In this document: positions 1 through 9,922 of the stretch, piece after piece
Numbering within the stretch: position 1 is the stretch's first letter
How the letters are laid out: each line of letters begins with the position of its first letter
DNA from: Cucumis sativus
Lineage: Eukaryota > Streptophyta > Magnoliopsida > Cucurbitales > Cucurbitaceae
Length of the DNA: 64,000 nt
NCBI RefSeq assembly: GCF_000004075.3
Contig: NW_022279570.1
Span: forward strand, 1 to 64,000
Reading direction: 5' to 3'
Notes under the pieces: generated by a model
Databases searched by the model: none
Told to the model about the DNA's origin: nothing
The model's input: only the letters and a program-made list of their open reading frames with translations
Made by a program: the position numbers and the translations under genes

Positions 1-1530
1 CATCTATTTACTATATGACCTTACTAACAACCATTTTCATTTCTCCTATAATCCACTATTTTTCTATCTAGGGTCCTTACACATTTTCATCCCCGCCTCG
101 ATTTTCTGTCACAACCCAATATGTTTCCATTCGCCAGCCTCTCTATGATCCCTGTACTAATTCCATTGCCATTTTCTTCCTTGTCGTTACCCATTCTATC
201 TTACTCCGATGACCTTCGAAATTCCTTTATTCATCTTCTTCATTGCCTAGCTTCCTCATCCCTTCCCTACTTTGATATAACTCGCATGCCACAAAAGAAA
301 GGCAAGGAAAGTAACGTACCTCAACAAAATCTTGGCCTATATATATGATCAGCCTCTCAATGTTGCCACTCCAATGAGCCGTTTCTTCTATTTTCACAGA
401 TCGTATCCAGGTCGACTTGTTCCACATAGGTACTGTTTGATTCTTCTTTTTGTTTTCTTCACTACCACCAAGTATCAATGATCGCTTCCTCAATCGTTTC
501 TTTGCCTTCCTTCTCATCCATAGTGTTTGCCTCCTTTCCCATGCTTCCGCCTTCTCTGCTCTGTTTTCCATTCCACCAAGTGTGTCTCTGACCACCCCAC
601 CCTTAGTCGTCGGCCATGGGAATACACAGTTAGATTTGGCTTCCTCTTCCCTTCATCTTTTTCATGGTCGTTCTTCGATTCCTTCATCTTCAAGTCATTG
701 TTCCATTTTTGTTTTTTCTTCAACTTTAATTTTTTCTAGTTTCTTTCTCCGCTCTTTCTTTATCTCTTTGCAGCCCTTCAGAAAGCGTTTGATGTATTGT
801 TTTAGCACTCCTCTCTATTCTTTTTGCCTTGCAATCCACAATCCATTTCTGCATATGCTCCCATGTCCATGGAGTTTCTCCCCTCTCATCCACCTCAAGT
901 TTGCAATTAGCAGCCCATTTAAGTGCTTGCTCCCAAGTCCCTCTCTCAACTGCGGTCGAGTCTTCTTCCATCTTTCCTTTCATTTTCAACACCGATCCCT
1001 CCGACGTAGCAGATTCTTCCCGTCGGCAACTAACATTGTTTTCTCGTAATTCCTCTGCCAGCCTTTCGATGCTTTTGGACAACTCCAAAGTTACATCTTT
1101 AAGTTCCCTAATGTCCTTCTCATTCTTCTCCAACCTCTCCTCCATTTGTTTTTTGCATCCAAGCCCGTGTCATCCCCAAGATGTTACGGCTCTGATACCA
1201 ATTTGTTAGGATCCCACCTAACAAGGATTACCTCAAGGAGAAAAGATGAACTCAAGAATACTTAAAATACATCCAAACATGAAATATATATTAGAAGATC
1301 TTAATAACAAGTAACAAGTAACCCTAGCCTTTTGAGAGGGTTAGACTCTCCTAAGGTTCCCTTACAAGGAAAACTTTCTCAAAATTCTTCACACCTCTCT
1401 CCAACCCCTCTCCCACTATTTATAACAAAAAGAACTAACCAACTTACCATCTATTTACTATATGACCTTACTAACAACCATTTTCATTTTCTCCTAATAA
1501 TCCACTATTTTTCTATCTAGGGTCCTTACA
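1..1530 (-). mobile_element. Non-autonomous LTR retroelement, internally deleted copy
   Basis: This is the copy-1 version of the element that is complete at 38631-41599. It reads on the minus strand. The 5' LTR is at 1204-1530. The primer-binding site, read on the plus strand as GGCTCTGATACCA, lies just left of the LTR near 1188-1200. Internal sequence runs left to about 88, and 1-81 is the end of a second LTR. About 1.2 kb of internal sequence is missing. The long minus-strand frame that is continuous in copy 2 is broken here by indels, for example near 565 and 720-770. Confidence 0.8.
1204..1530 (-). repeat. LTR (327 bp) of the non-autonomous element, copy 1
   Basis: On the plus strand it begins TGTTAGGATCCCACC and ends GGGTCCTTACA, giving the canonical TG...CA ends. 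The same 327-bp sequence occurs at 41273-41599, and a slightly diverged form at 38631-38957. The flanking sequence on its right (CATTTCTTCATGG) is the interrupted copia reverse transcriptase. Confidence 0.88.
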
Positions 1531-2560
1531 CATTTCTTCATGGTGATCCTCAAGAAGGGGTGTATATGGAGCAACCACTAGGGTTTGTTGCTCAGGGGAA
1601 GAATGGAAAGGCGTGTCGCCTTTGTAAATCTTTGGATGGACTAAAACATAGTCCACAGGCTTGGTTTGGAAAATTTATTAAGGTGATCGAAAGTTTTGGA
1701 ATGCAAAAGAGCACGTTAGATCATTCAATCTTTTTTAAAAGATCCGAGAGTGGGGTGATCCTAATCGTAGTATATGTTGATGCAATTGTGGTTGTTGGTG
1801 ATGATGCTTTAGATGTCCAGTCCCTGAAGACTTTTCTCTATTGCCAATTCCAAATAAAAGATTTGAGCATGTTGAAATACCTCCTAGGAATTTGAGGTAA
1901 AAAACAGGCAAGAAAGCAATACTATTATCACAGAGAAAATATGGACTTGTTGACTGAAACATGGAAGGTAGGTGCCAAGCCATGTAGTACCCCAACGATG
2001 CCTAACTTATAGCTCACAAAAGATGGAGAATTGTTGAAAGATCTTCAAAGATATAGGAGGTTAGAGGGAAAACTTAATTACCTTCCAGCGAATCGACTCG
2101 ACATAGCCTATTTAGTGAGTATTATGAGCCAGTGTATGTCATGCCCTAAAGTTGATCATTCAGCTGCTTTGGAATGATTCAGTGTTATCTGAAGGCTGCT
2201 CTCGGGCATGATTTTATTATATAAGGATTATAGTCATACTAATATTGAATGTTTCTCAGATGTTAATTGGTAAAATCTAAAGAAGACAAAAGATCAACTT
2301 CAGGATATTTTGTTTTTGTTGGTGGCAATTTGATGTCTTGGAAAAGTAAGAAACAAAATGTGGTGTCACATTCAAGTGCATAATAAAAAATATAGAGCAA
2401 TTGCACAGTTTTTGTGTGAATTGGATATATCAAATTGATTTGGATATATCAACTTTTTTACTATTGTTGAGTTGGGATTTGAAATCACCACACCAGCAAA
2501 ATTTGTGGTGTGATAATCAAGCAGCACTTGATATCGCATTTAATCCGGTGTTCCATGAAG
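1531..2560 (+). pseudogene. Ty1/copia pol fragment (reverse transcriptase to RNase H), copy 1
   Basis: The plus-strand reading starts inside the copia reverse transcriptase at the FLHGD/VYMEQP region. It runs through QAWFGKF, a YVDAIVV segment that replaces the usual YVDD catalytic box, and LLGI. After several stops and frameshifts it reaches the RNase H region (WCDNQAALDIA, NPVFHE) and stops abruptly near 2560. It is the 3' part of the copia element whose 5' part appears at 37077-38630 beside copy 2. It is non-functional: stops follow the first 111 codons, and the second catalytic Asp of YVDD is Ala. Confidence 0.85.
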
Positions 2561-2562
2561 TT

Positions 2563-2832
2563 AATGACAATTCTATCACTGGTTCTTTTTGTTCTATATC
2601 AAGTTCAATAGCTTTTACCTCAAGTTCCTCTGTACGATCATCCTCTTCCACTACTTCCAATTCCTCCCCATTTGCTTGAACAACTAACACTCTGAGTTCC
2701 TTCTGATCCTTCACCTTACATCTATGGCCTGCACAAAATTTTCCTCACAACAAAAGCAGAGCCCTTTCTCACGTCTGGCTTGAAACTCAGCATCACAAAA
2801 AGTCGTCTTGATGGTCCATGTGTTATTTGAAT
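2563..2832 (-). pseudogene. Inverted gypsy gag fragment with zinc knuckle, copy 1
   Basis: The minus strand encodes part of a Ty3/gypsy Gag tail: an [11 protein letters not shown] segment, a C-x2-C-x4-H-x4-C-like nucleic-acid-binding knuckle, then an acidic linker leading to EPVIELSL. It is opposite in orientation to the copia fragment on its left and the gypsy RT on its right. One fewer T near 2740 than in copy 2 shifts the frame through the knuckle. In copy 2 the reading is uninterrupted (42630-42900). Confidence 0.72.
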
Positions 2833-5011
2833 GGTTGGTGATGGCCTTTGGCTTATCCAATGCACCGAGCACCTTCATGAGGTTGATGAACCAGGTGCTC
2901 GTTTCTAAACCAGTTCATAGTGGTTTACTTTGATGACATCCTCTTGTACAACAATAGTACTGAAGACCACATTCAGCACTTAAGAAAATTGTTCCAAGTC
3001 CTGGCCGAAACTGAACTGTACATTAATCCAAAGAAACGTACATTCCTCACCAAGGAAATTGTCTTTCTCGGCTTCGTAATCAAAGAAGGAAAAGTAGGTA
3101 TGGAACCAAAGAAGACAGAAGCCATAAAGTCTTGGCCAATACCAACCTCCATCAAGGAGGTACAAGCCTTCCTTGGCTTGGCATCCTTTTACAGAAGATT
3201 CATCAGAAACTTCAGCTCAATAGTGGCCCCCTTAACCGACTGCCTAAAGAAAGGGAACTATAAGTGGAACGAAGAGCAACAGCAGAGCTTTGAAGAGATA
3301 AAAAAGAAGACTAACTTCCAGCCCTATTCTACAGTTGTCGAACTTCGCATCACCCTTTGAAGTAGCTGTTGATGCTTGCGGAACCGAAATTGGAGCCGAG
3401 TTATCACAGCAAGGCCACCCTATTGAATACTTCAGTAAGAAGTTGAGCACAACAAGACAGTCCTGGAGCACTTACGAACAAGAGCTTTATGCCCTTGTCC
3501 GAGCACTCAAACAGTAGGAACATTACCTCCTATGCAGGGAATTTGTACTCCTAACGAACCGCTTCTCTTTGAAAGATCTCTAGTCACAAAAGAATATTAC
3601 TCGGATGCACGCACGATGGATCTCCTTCCTACAAAGGTTCGACTTTGTCATTAGGCACCAAAATGGTAAGGAGAACAAGGTGGCAGATGCACTATCCAGG
3701 AAGAGCTCCTTACTCACTATTCTATCCATGGAGATCGAGGCATTCAAACACTTACCTAACCTATATGGGGAAGACGTTGACTTCGCCATGACATGGACCA
3801 AATGCAGCCACTACACCAAGGCGGAAGACTTCCATATAATGGAAGGATATCTATTCAAAGGAGATCAGTTGTGTATCCCACACACATCACTTCTAGAAGC
3901 ACTACTAAAAGAGGCTCATTCAGGAGGATTGGCTGGACACTTCGGGCAGGATAAAACTTTTGAAATAATCTTTAAGAGATACTACTGGCCTTAATTAAGA
4001 AGATACTGTAACAACTTTATTAAAAGGTGCCCTATTTGCCAAAGAGCTAAAGGTTCAAGTATAAACGCAGGCCTGTACTCACCATTACCTACCCCAATTT
4101 CCATTTGAGAAGATCTATCAATTGATTTCGGGCTCTGATTACCAAAAACTCAAAGGCAGTATGACTGAGTCATGGTTGTAGTCGACAGATTCAGTAAAAT
4201 GGCACACTTTGTGGCTTGTAAGAAGTCAAATGATGCCACCTACATAGCTAATTTATTCTGTCGAGAGATAGTTCGGCTGCACGGAGTACCAAAGACCATT
4301 GTTTCTAATCGGGATGTCAAGTTCCTAAGCCATTTCTGGAAGACATTATGGAGCAAATTTGACACAACCTTGAATGAAATATAGCACAACATCACACCCT
4401 CAAACAGATGGCCAAACAGAAGTTACAAATAGAACTGTCGACAACTTAATATGCTGTCTTAGTGGATCCAAACCAAAACAGTGGGACTTAGCTCTTGCAC
4501 AGTCAGAATTCGCCTTCAACAATATGAAGAATAGATCAACCGGCAAATGTCCATTTGAGGTCGTATACACAAAACAGCCAAGACTAACAACCTTTGACCT
4601 AGCATCACTCCCCACAACTATTGACACTAGCTCAGAAGCAGAAAAGATGGTAGAAAAGATTCAGAATTTACACGAAGAAGTCCATAACCACCTAAAAGAA
4701 TCAACTCAGTCCTACAAAAAGGCAGCAGACAAAAAGAGAAGACAAGCTACCTTTACTGAGGGAGACTTAGTAATGATTCACCTCAGAAAAATTTGATTTC
4801 CAACTGGAACACAAACTGAAAGACAGACAATTAGGACCATTTCGTGTCCTAGAAAAGATTTGAGATAACGCTTACAGAATTGAACTACCACCAGACTTGC
4901 ACATTCATCCTATTTTTAACGTGGCAGACCTGAAACAGTACTATGCCCCAGATGATTTCTGCCTTGTCAACTAAGTCACTCGGGTCGAGTTCCATGCTAG
5001 GGGTGGAATGA
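2833..5011 (+). pseudogene. Ty3/gypsy pol fragment: RT, RNase H, integrase, copy 1
   Basis: The reading starts inside RT at the [12 protein letters not shown] motif, shifts frame near 2915, and continues with the YFDD catalytic box at 2923-2934. The RT thumb follows, then RNase H (PFEVAVDACG near 3350), the integrase zinc finger (HSGGLAGH...CPICQ, 3915-4045) and an integrase core ([12 protein letters not shown] near 4172; TSHPQTDGQTE near 4390). It ends in a NVADLKQYYAP segment near 4920. Gag, protease and the N-terminal RT are missing. In-frame stops (for example 3516, 3992, 4381, 4794) make it dead. Most stops are shared with copy 2, so degeneration preceded the duplication; a frameshift at 3300-3340 is specific to copy 1. 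Confidence 0.88.
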
Positions 5012-5228
5012 TGTAATATAGAATGCCATGGCTAAACAGCTGTAGTTAGTTAGTAAAACAGTTTAAATAATTAAACTGTTTAGCTGTTAAGACTGCAATT
5101 AAAACTGTTTCATAAAAACTGTTATTTCAACTACTTGTAACTACTTACAATCCTCAATATATACTCCATCTCTTAGCCACTATTGGTGGAGAATTCATTG
5201 TGAAAAACTAAGTCCAACTTGAATTACA
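5012..5228 (+). repeat. 3' LTR of the gypsy fragment (217 bp), copy 1
   Basis: The purine-rich tract GGGGTGGAATGA directly precedes TGTAATATAG, and the sequence ends in GAATTACA. That gives TGTAAT...ATTACA inverted termini, as expected for an LTR following a polypurine tract. A near-identical copy is at 45080-45296. No matching 5' LTR was found in the window. The interior has an AAACAGTTTAAATAATTAAACTGTTT palindrome-like stretch and an AATATATACTCC TATA-like site. Confidence 0.72.
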
Positions 5229-5349
5229 TCAGTTTATTAAGTCTGTTGATTTGTGGATGAACTAAAACATATACATCTTTTCTAAAAAGGATAAAAAAAA
5301 CTTGCATAAGTTTTCATTTTCACAACTCTATGATTTGTGATCAATGCAG

Positions 5350-5416
5350 CAAGGAGCAGCTGGCAAACAAATTTCTTTATGCCATAAATGCGGATGCTGG
5401 TTTTGATCTAAGCTAA
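5350..5416 (+). pseudogene. Orphan last exon of a HECT ubiquitin ligase (UPL6/UPL7-like), copy 1
   Basis: After an intron-like acceptor (ATCAATGCAG), the reading KEQLANKFLYAINADAGFD-LS ends at a TAA at 5414-5416. Plant HECT-type E3 ligases of the UPL6/UPL7 group end in a very similar Leu-x-Tyr-Ala-Ile-Asn-Ala-x-Ala-Gly-Phe-Asp-Leu-Ser tail; this is recalled from the family. The HECT catalytic lobe is absent: the sequence upstream is a gypsy LTR, which would sit in the preceding intron. The 67-bp exon is repeated identically at 45418-45484. It cannot encode an active ligase. Confidence 0.68.
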
Positions 5417-6667
5417 TGGTAAGTCGTACCCTGCTCAATATTCCTTCTATTCTCCACTTCATCCTTCGCCTTGGCCATAATTTCCAATCATACATGGAAT
5501 TTACTTTGGTTGATTATTTTTTTCTTTCTTTTGGATAAGGATATCCTGGTCTTGCCCTTATCATGGAAGATTCTTGTATATCTTTCATCCCATACTTTGG
5601 TTGAATTTTGGAACATTAATGTATCGCCTGACATTCATAAATACACTGTCATAATTTTAAATCTGCTGTCTTCCTACATTATGCATGTTTTTCTGTTATT
5701 GAAGATGCTGCCCGGTTGTGCTAAAAGTTCTCAGTCACATTCTAAATTTTTCTTTAGTTCGCAAGCAGTCATGTTAAAAGATCTCAATCACATTAAGTGA
5801 TTTTTGACAGGATGTTGTTGTTTTATCCTTCTTCTTGTTGATATACCTTTCGTAACATCCTTTCATCCCTAATCTCATCCTCGACCACAACCACTGCTTT
5901 GACCACGATCGTCTCTCCGAAGATTTGTGAGGTATGTTCTTGGATTGGTTTGACATTCTACTTTTCTCCCATTCTCAATAAATACTAATCACCGCTTCAT
6001 CTCTAATCTCATCCTCGGCCATGCCCTGATTTTGTCTAATTTTGTTTTCTGTTATTTTGTGAAATTCTTATTTTTCTTGTGATCTTTACATGTAGAGATA
6101 GGAAGAAATATCATGCTCCAAATACTAGTCCTTATGTTTCAATTGGCGTTAGATTTATTTATGTGTCCCAAGAAAATCGATCACATTGCACGATACCTTG
6201 AGCTCCTTCGGTAAAATCTGAATCAAAAGTGCCTCCACTACTCATTGTAAACATTGATCAGTCAATTAAGGATCCTCTAGAATCTGATCTTAATACCACT
6301 TTCAGACAAGGGAGGATTTAATTACTGAGAAACAAGTCTCTTTATTTCCCTCACAAGCTCGACAATGTGAAGTTCCAGATCGCTTGAAGTCAATTGTTGA
6401 GCAATGTGGAACTACTTTGGTTTTGAGTATAGAATAACTTGATCTTGGTTTTTCAGCCAATTATCTTTTAGGTTTGTTTTAGTGGATCACATGAGGTTCG
6501 ACGAATGCTTTTATTATTTTGGCCCTCTAAAGTTCTTATGAAATATTCTGGTTCTAGTCACTCACTCAAGATCGAAGGATGACTTGGGAGGGATATTTTT
6601 TTCAACAAAGCTGCATTGTTGTTAGCTCTCCCTTGGTGTTTCCTTCCATCTAGTCTGAAGTTTTTAG
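5417..6667. other. Non-coding tail of the duplicated block, copy 1
   Basis: No gene was recognised. The stretch is AT-rich and contains short open frames without recognisable motifs. Position 6667 is where identity with copy 2 ends. In copy 2 the sequence beyond the break is a plus-strand LINE-type tail; here it is a minus-strand LINE reverse-transcriptase fragment. Confidence 0.5.
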
Positions 6668-7135
6668 AAGTCTACTGAAATTTTGAGCCCATGAAGTAGT
6701 GGAAGAGTCCCAAAACTTCTTTACATCTCCATTATTAGAGTTCAAAGACAATCGAAACAATCTTGGAAAAGAAACATCTGCCCAAGAATCATTCCAAAAT
6801 GCTATTCTTCAACCATCACCGAACTTGATGAATGCCTAGGAATCCACTTGAAGCTAGCATCTCGAAATACTAATCCAGGGACTATGGAGACTGCAAGTGA
6901 CAATTCCTTTAGTATGCCATCCAAATTAACTTTCTCCATGGATACTCTTCACCACTTTTTTAGCCCAAAGGGAATTCTTTTCATTTATAAATCTCCATAC
7001 CCATTTAGCAAGAAGGTTGCATTTTTTCAACTTTACACCATCGACGTCGAGTCCGTCATCCTCTTGCGAGCAAGACACCACCTTCCAATTAATCACTTTA
7101 TGAATCATCTTTTTTGGCATTAAGAATATAGACAT
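6668..7135 (-). mobile_element. L1-type LINE reverse-transcriptase fragment
   Basis: The minus-strand frame over 6926-7135 contains a LAKWVWRFINEKNSLW-type segment. This block follows the RT domain in plant L1 LINEs, just before the zf-RVT region. The reading continues leftwards with stops to about 6668, where the duplicated block ends. No poly(A) tail or target duplication was recognised, so it is an internal fragment. Confidence 0.6.
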
Positions 7136-8197
7136 ATAATATGTAGGTATATAGGAAAAAACTGACTTACAAAGTGTGCCCCGACCTCCACTAGAGAGAT
7201 TATATCTTTTCTACTTATCTAGTTTAACTTGGATTTTATCTATTTCTTGAAATTACATAAGGAGAGCTCCAAGCCGAAGTAGTTATGGAAAACATCTCCA
7301 ATTTACAACAAGTTAAAGCAAAAAAAAAAAAAAACAGTTGTTCAAAAAAACTTGGCATCTTGCTTACTTCTAATTGAAAGTCTGTTGTTTCTTTCAAGTC
7401 AAATTGAGCATAAAATGCTCAAATGAGATTCTTCAATAGGAATACGTAAAAAAAAAAAATCATATGTAAAAGAATTTTCAATGTTTAATATAATATGTAA
7501 AATAATTTTCTTATATTGGAATTGATAGATGGTTGAGGGCGCCTTCATGAAACGTGGGAGACAAGTGATAACATTATCGTTCAAAAAAATCAGGAGCAAG
7601 TATTTATGTGAAAGGCCATATTATTTGGCCATTTGACCTTATGTATTATTGAATTATTTAGTTGGAAATGATAAACTACACATTATTGTCTGCTTGAGTT
7701 GTGATCTTGATTATGGGCTATTTGGTATTTTGCCTACAAACTGTATAGTTAATTATCTGTTAGATTTTGTTTTCATGTCACAACTTTATGTTTCTGTGGC
7801 TAATTGTAGCCAAAAGTTTTATTTATCGATCTTATTTTTCACATTCAAGAAAATTCATCGTAGAGATCCGTAAGTTTTTTCCTTTGGAGCTGTGATACTA
7901 ACCTGTTTGAATAAAGGAATCTGACTTGGTCTTTTCCTCTTTAGCATTATGGATTAGGTCTTTCTCTTTACCATATTTCGTGGATGAAGTTTAAGAAGTA
8001 ATCAAAATATAAAGGTTAATGCTAACTGCTAAGCTTATTTCGAAGATGAAAGATACTTTTATCCACTCCCCAAAGAATATCATTACTATTTATGTTGTAT
8101 TTCTGCTAACTAATTCTTGCATAGCATCTAGTTTGATAATTAAAGTAAAGTTTCTGACATGGAGGTTTTCAAGTTGTAATATATATTTATGTTTTAG
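7136..8197. other. AT-rich stretch without recognised genes
   Basis: Sequence between the LINE fragment and the first TIM44-like exon. It may be old TIM44 intron. It has A runs at 7320-7335 and 7448-7459 and no conserved coding motif that I can see. Confidence 0.4.
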
Positions 8198-9836
8198 GTA
8201 GATTCCCAAACTTTGAAGAAACATTGCAGTACTGAGGTAAATGAACGTTGTATGACAGAGCATCGGGCTTACCGAAGCCAAGGTATCTTCTTCGATAACA
8301 AGTAAGGATAGTTTGGATACTACCTTTCTTTTGTTATTGAAGTTTATTGTTCCTTCTCTCTTGCTTGGTGGTTGTGCACCTAGATTGATTTGTACTTCTG
8401 TTAATTAATTATAGTCCTTCTCTCTTGCTTGAGTAATTATTGTCTACCATTTTGTTAGCAAAGGCTTCCCGTGGAAATTTAGTTTGTTGTGCTACATGTC
8501 CACGATGATTTTCGTGATTTTAGTTTTAGATACATAAAAGGGATTTTGCATCACAACATGAATGACTATTTCTAAATATGAACCTACAATAACCCCAAAT
8601 GAATGCTGGATTAAATTGGAAATAGGGCAGATAGATAGTGAGATGGAGAATGTTTGTGTGTGCTTTAGAGCCATTTGTCTCTAAAACGTAGTTTCTTCCC
8701 CTTATTTTTTTTTTATAAGAAGTAATTTTATTGATGTATGAAATTTACAAAAGGTTTGGTGAAACACCCACGCGAATAGAGTTTACAAGAGATTTCTCCA
8801 ATCAGTCGGAAGAGCTATAGAAACATGAAAAATTGCACTAAGTCATAGCAGGATAGATTATATTTTAAAAGGAATAAGAAACCTATCTTAAGGCCTGCCT
8901 TTTCACTAAGGAGGCGATTGTTCCTGTTCCTTCCATGCGAATCTGTAAAAATTTCCGAATAAGATGCATCCACGTAATTCTTTTAAAGTCAGTAAAGGGT
9001 GCCAGTGAGGGTGCATAAAAGAAGGTTCATAATCTTGTTTGGTAGGGTGGCAGATTAACCAAAGGAGAGATGATCTGCTTCCTAAATTTTTCAGCAAAAT
9101 GGCAAATGATAAACTGGCTGGTGTTTCATTGACAACTTTACATAATGGGCAACAATGAGAGAATAAAGTCATATGTGGGAACTCTGTCACGTGTTAATAT
9201 TTGCATTATGGCCTAGAAGCACTCTAGGTAAAAATTATCATCATGTCGAGAGACCAAACAAAATGTTGAATTGAATCATACCGGTCTTTACTGGGGGTTA
9301 TTACTCATTTTTGTACTTTCTGTTTTATTTTCCAATTATTTCTTCAATTAAATAAAAGAAAATACTAAATAATAGTAAGTATTATCTTATCCCATTACGA
9401 AGGATATCATCTCATAATTATCTATGACTGTTTATGCTAGTACGACCACACATTAGAGTATTTCTTTTTTCAGAAACTAGAAAACGCTCATAGATAGCCT
9501 TTTGGTCTAGGTGCTTGACCAAGAAGCACTTAAACAATAGTACGAGAGTGAAAGAAAACATCTGAGTATTTGATTATTAATCATTTTTTTTATATTGAAG
9601 GGTTCATAATTGCATTACTTGTGCTACAAGCACTCGTAAACACACCCCTTGTGCTTTGGCTATTGTTTGAGGTATGCACACATCTTGACAGGTGGATGGT
9701 ATTCTAATTAATGTAAGGCTTTTTTCTATGACTTAAAAGTAATTATTTCTGTTATGATAAACAGATTCTGCACATTTCAGATGTTGAGGTACGAGAGACC
9801 AAGATGATGGGAAGCACTCCCATTATCATTGTAGCT
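8198..9836 (+). pseudogene. TIM44: TIM44-like gene fragment (two exons)
   Basis: Exon 1 (8198-8302) follows a TTTTAG acceptor and reads [14 protein letters not shown]...[12 protein letters not shown]. Exon 2 (9765-9836) follows ATAAACAG and reads ILHISDVEVRETKMMGSTP then IIIVA, with a GTATGC donor. These match consecutive segments of the C-terminal domain of plant TIM44, the mitochondrial inner-membrane subunit that tethers mtHsp70 to the TIM23 channel. The donor of exon 1 reads AAG-TAAGG, as if one G were lost from AAG-GTAAGG. Presequence, N-terminal region and the end of the domain are not found. A LINE remnant lies between the exons, and a gypsy array starts 87 bp after exon 2. It is most likely a dead fragment. 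Confidence 0.78.
8703..9192 (-). mobile_element. Probable truncated LINE with poly(A) end
   Basis: On the minus strand the sequence ends in a TTCATACATCAATAAAATTA-type tail followed by an A run (plus-strand T run at 8706-8714). This is the usual layout of a plant LINE 3' end. The upstream minus-strand frame (8906-9190) has a CPLC...H-like pattern reminiscent of the zf-RVT region, but the match is weak. It sits in the intron between the two TIM44-like exons. No target duplication was identified. Confidence 0.42.
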
Positions 9837-9922
9837 GTATGCTCTGACAGTCTTTGTTCTATAGTTGTGGATTTTGTTTTGTAGGATGAGATGATGTTAA
9901 CTCCTTTTTATTGAATTTCAAC

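Larger units (their letters stand above)
1..6667. repeat. Large direct repeat, copy 1 (partner at 38875-46734)
   Basis: Positions 88-6667 match 40156-46734 in the same orientation at an offset of 40067-40069, with only scattered substitutions and 1-3 bp indels. Positions 1-81 match 38875-38957. The 1.2 kb lying between those parts in copy 2 is absent here. The block contains a non-autonomous LTR element, copia and gypsy pol fragments and a ubiquitin-ligase terminal exon. The right edge is sharp: after GAAGTTTTTAG the copies diverge completely. The left edge is outside the window. A segmental duplication is the plain reading; an assembly duplication cannot be excluded from sequence alone. Confidence 0.93.

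Noticed and set aside
1188..1200. GGCTCTGATACCA-type sequences considered as tRNA gene remnants (also 15443, 41258, 50803)
   Set aside because: Each sits immediately beside an LTR end and is the primer-binding site complement; no tRNA arms surround them.
450..1209. Plus-strand Ser/Phe-rich frames (199 and 126 codons) and copies at 40518-41264
   Set aside because: They are antisense to the long minus-strand frame of the non-autonomous element.
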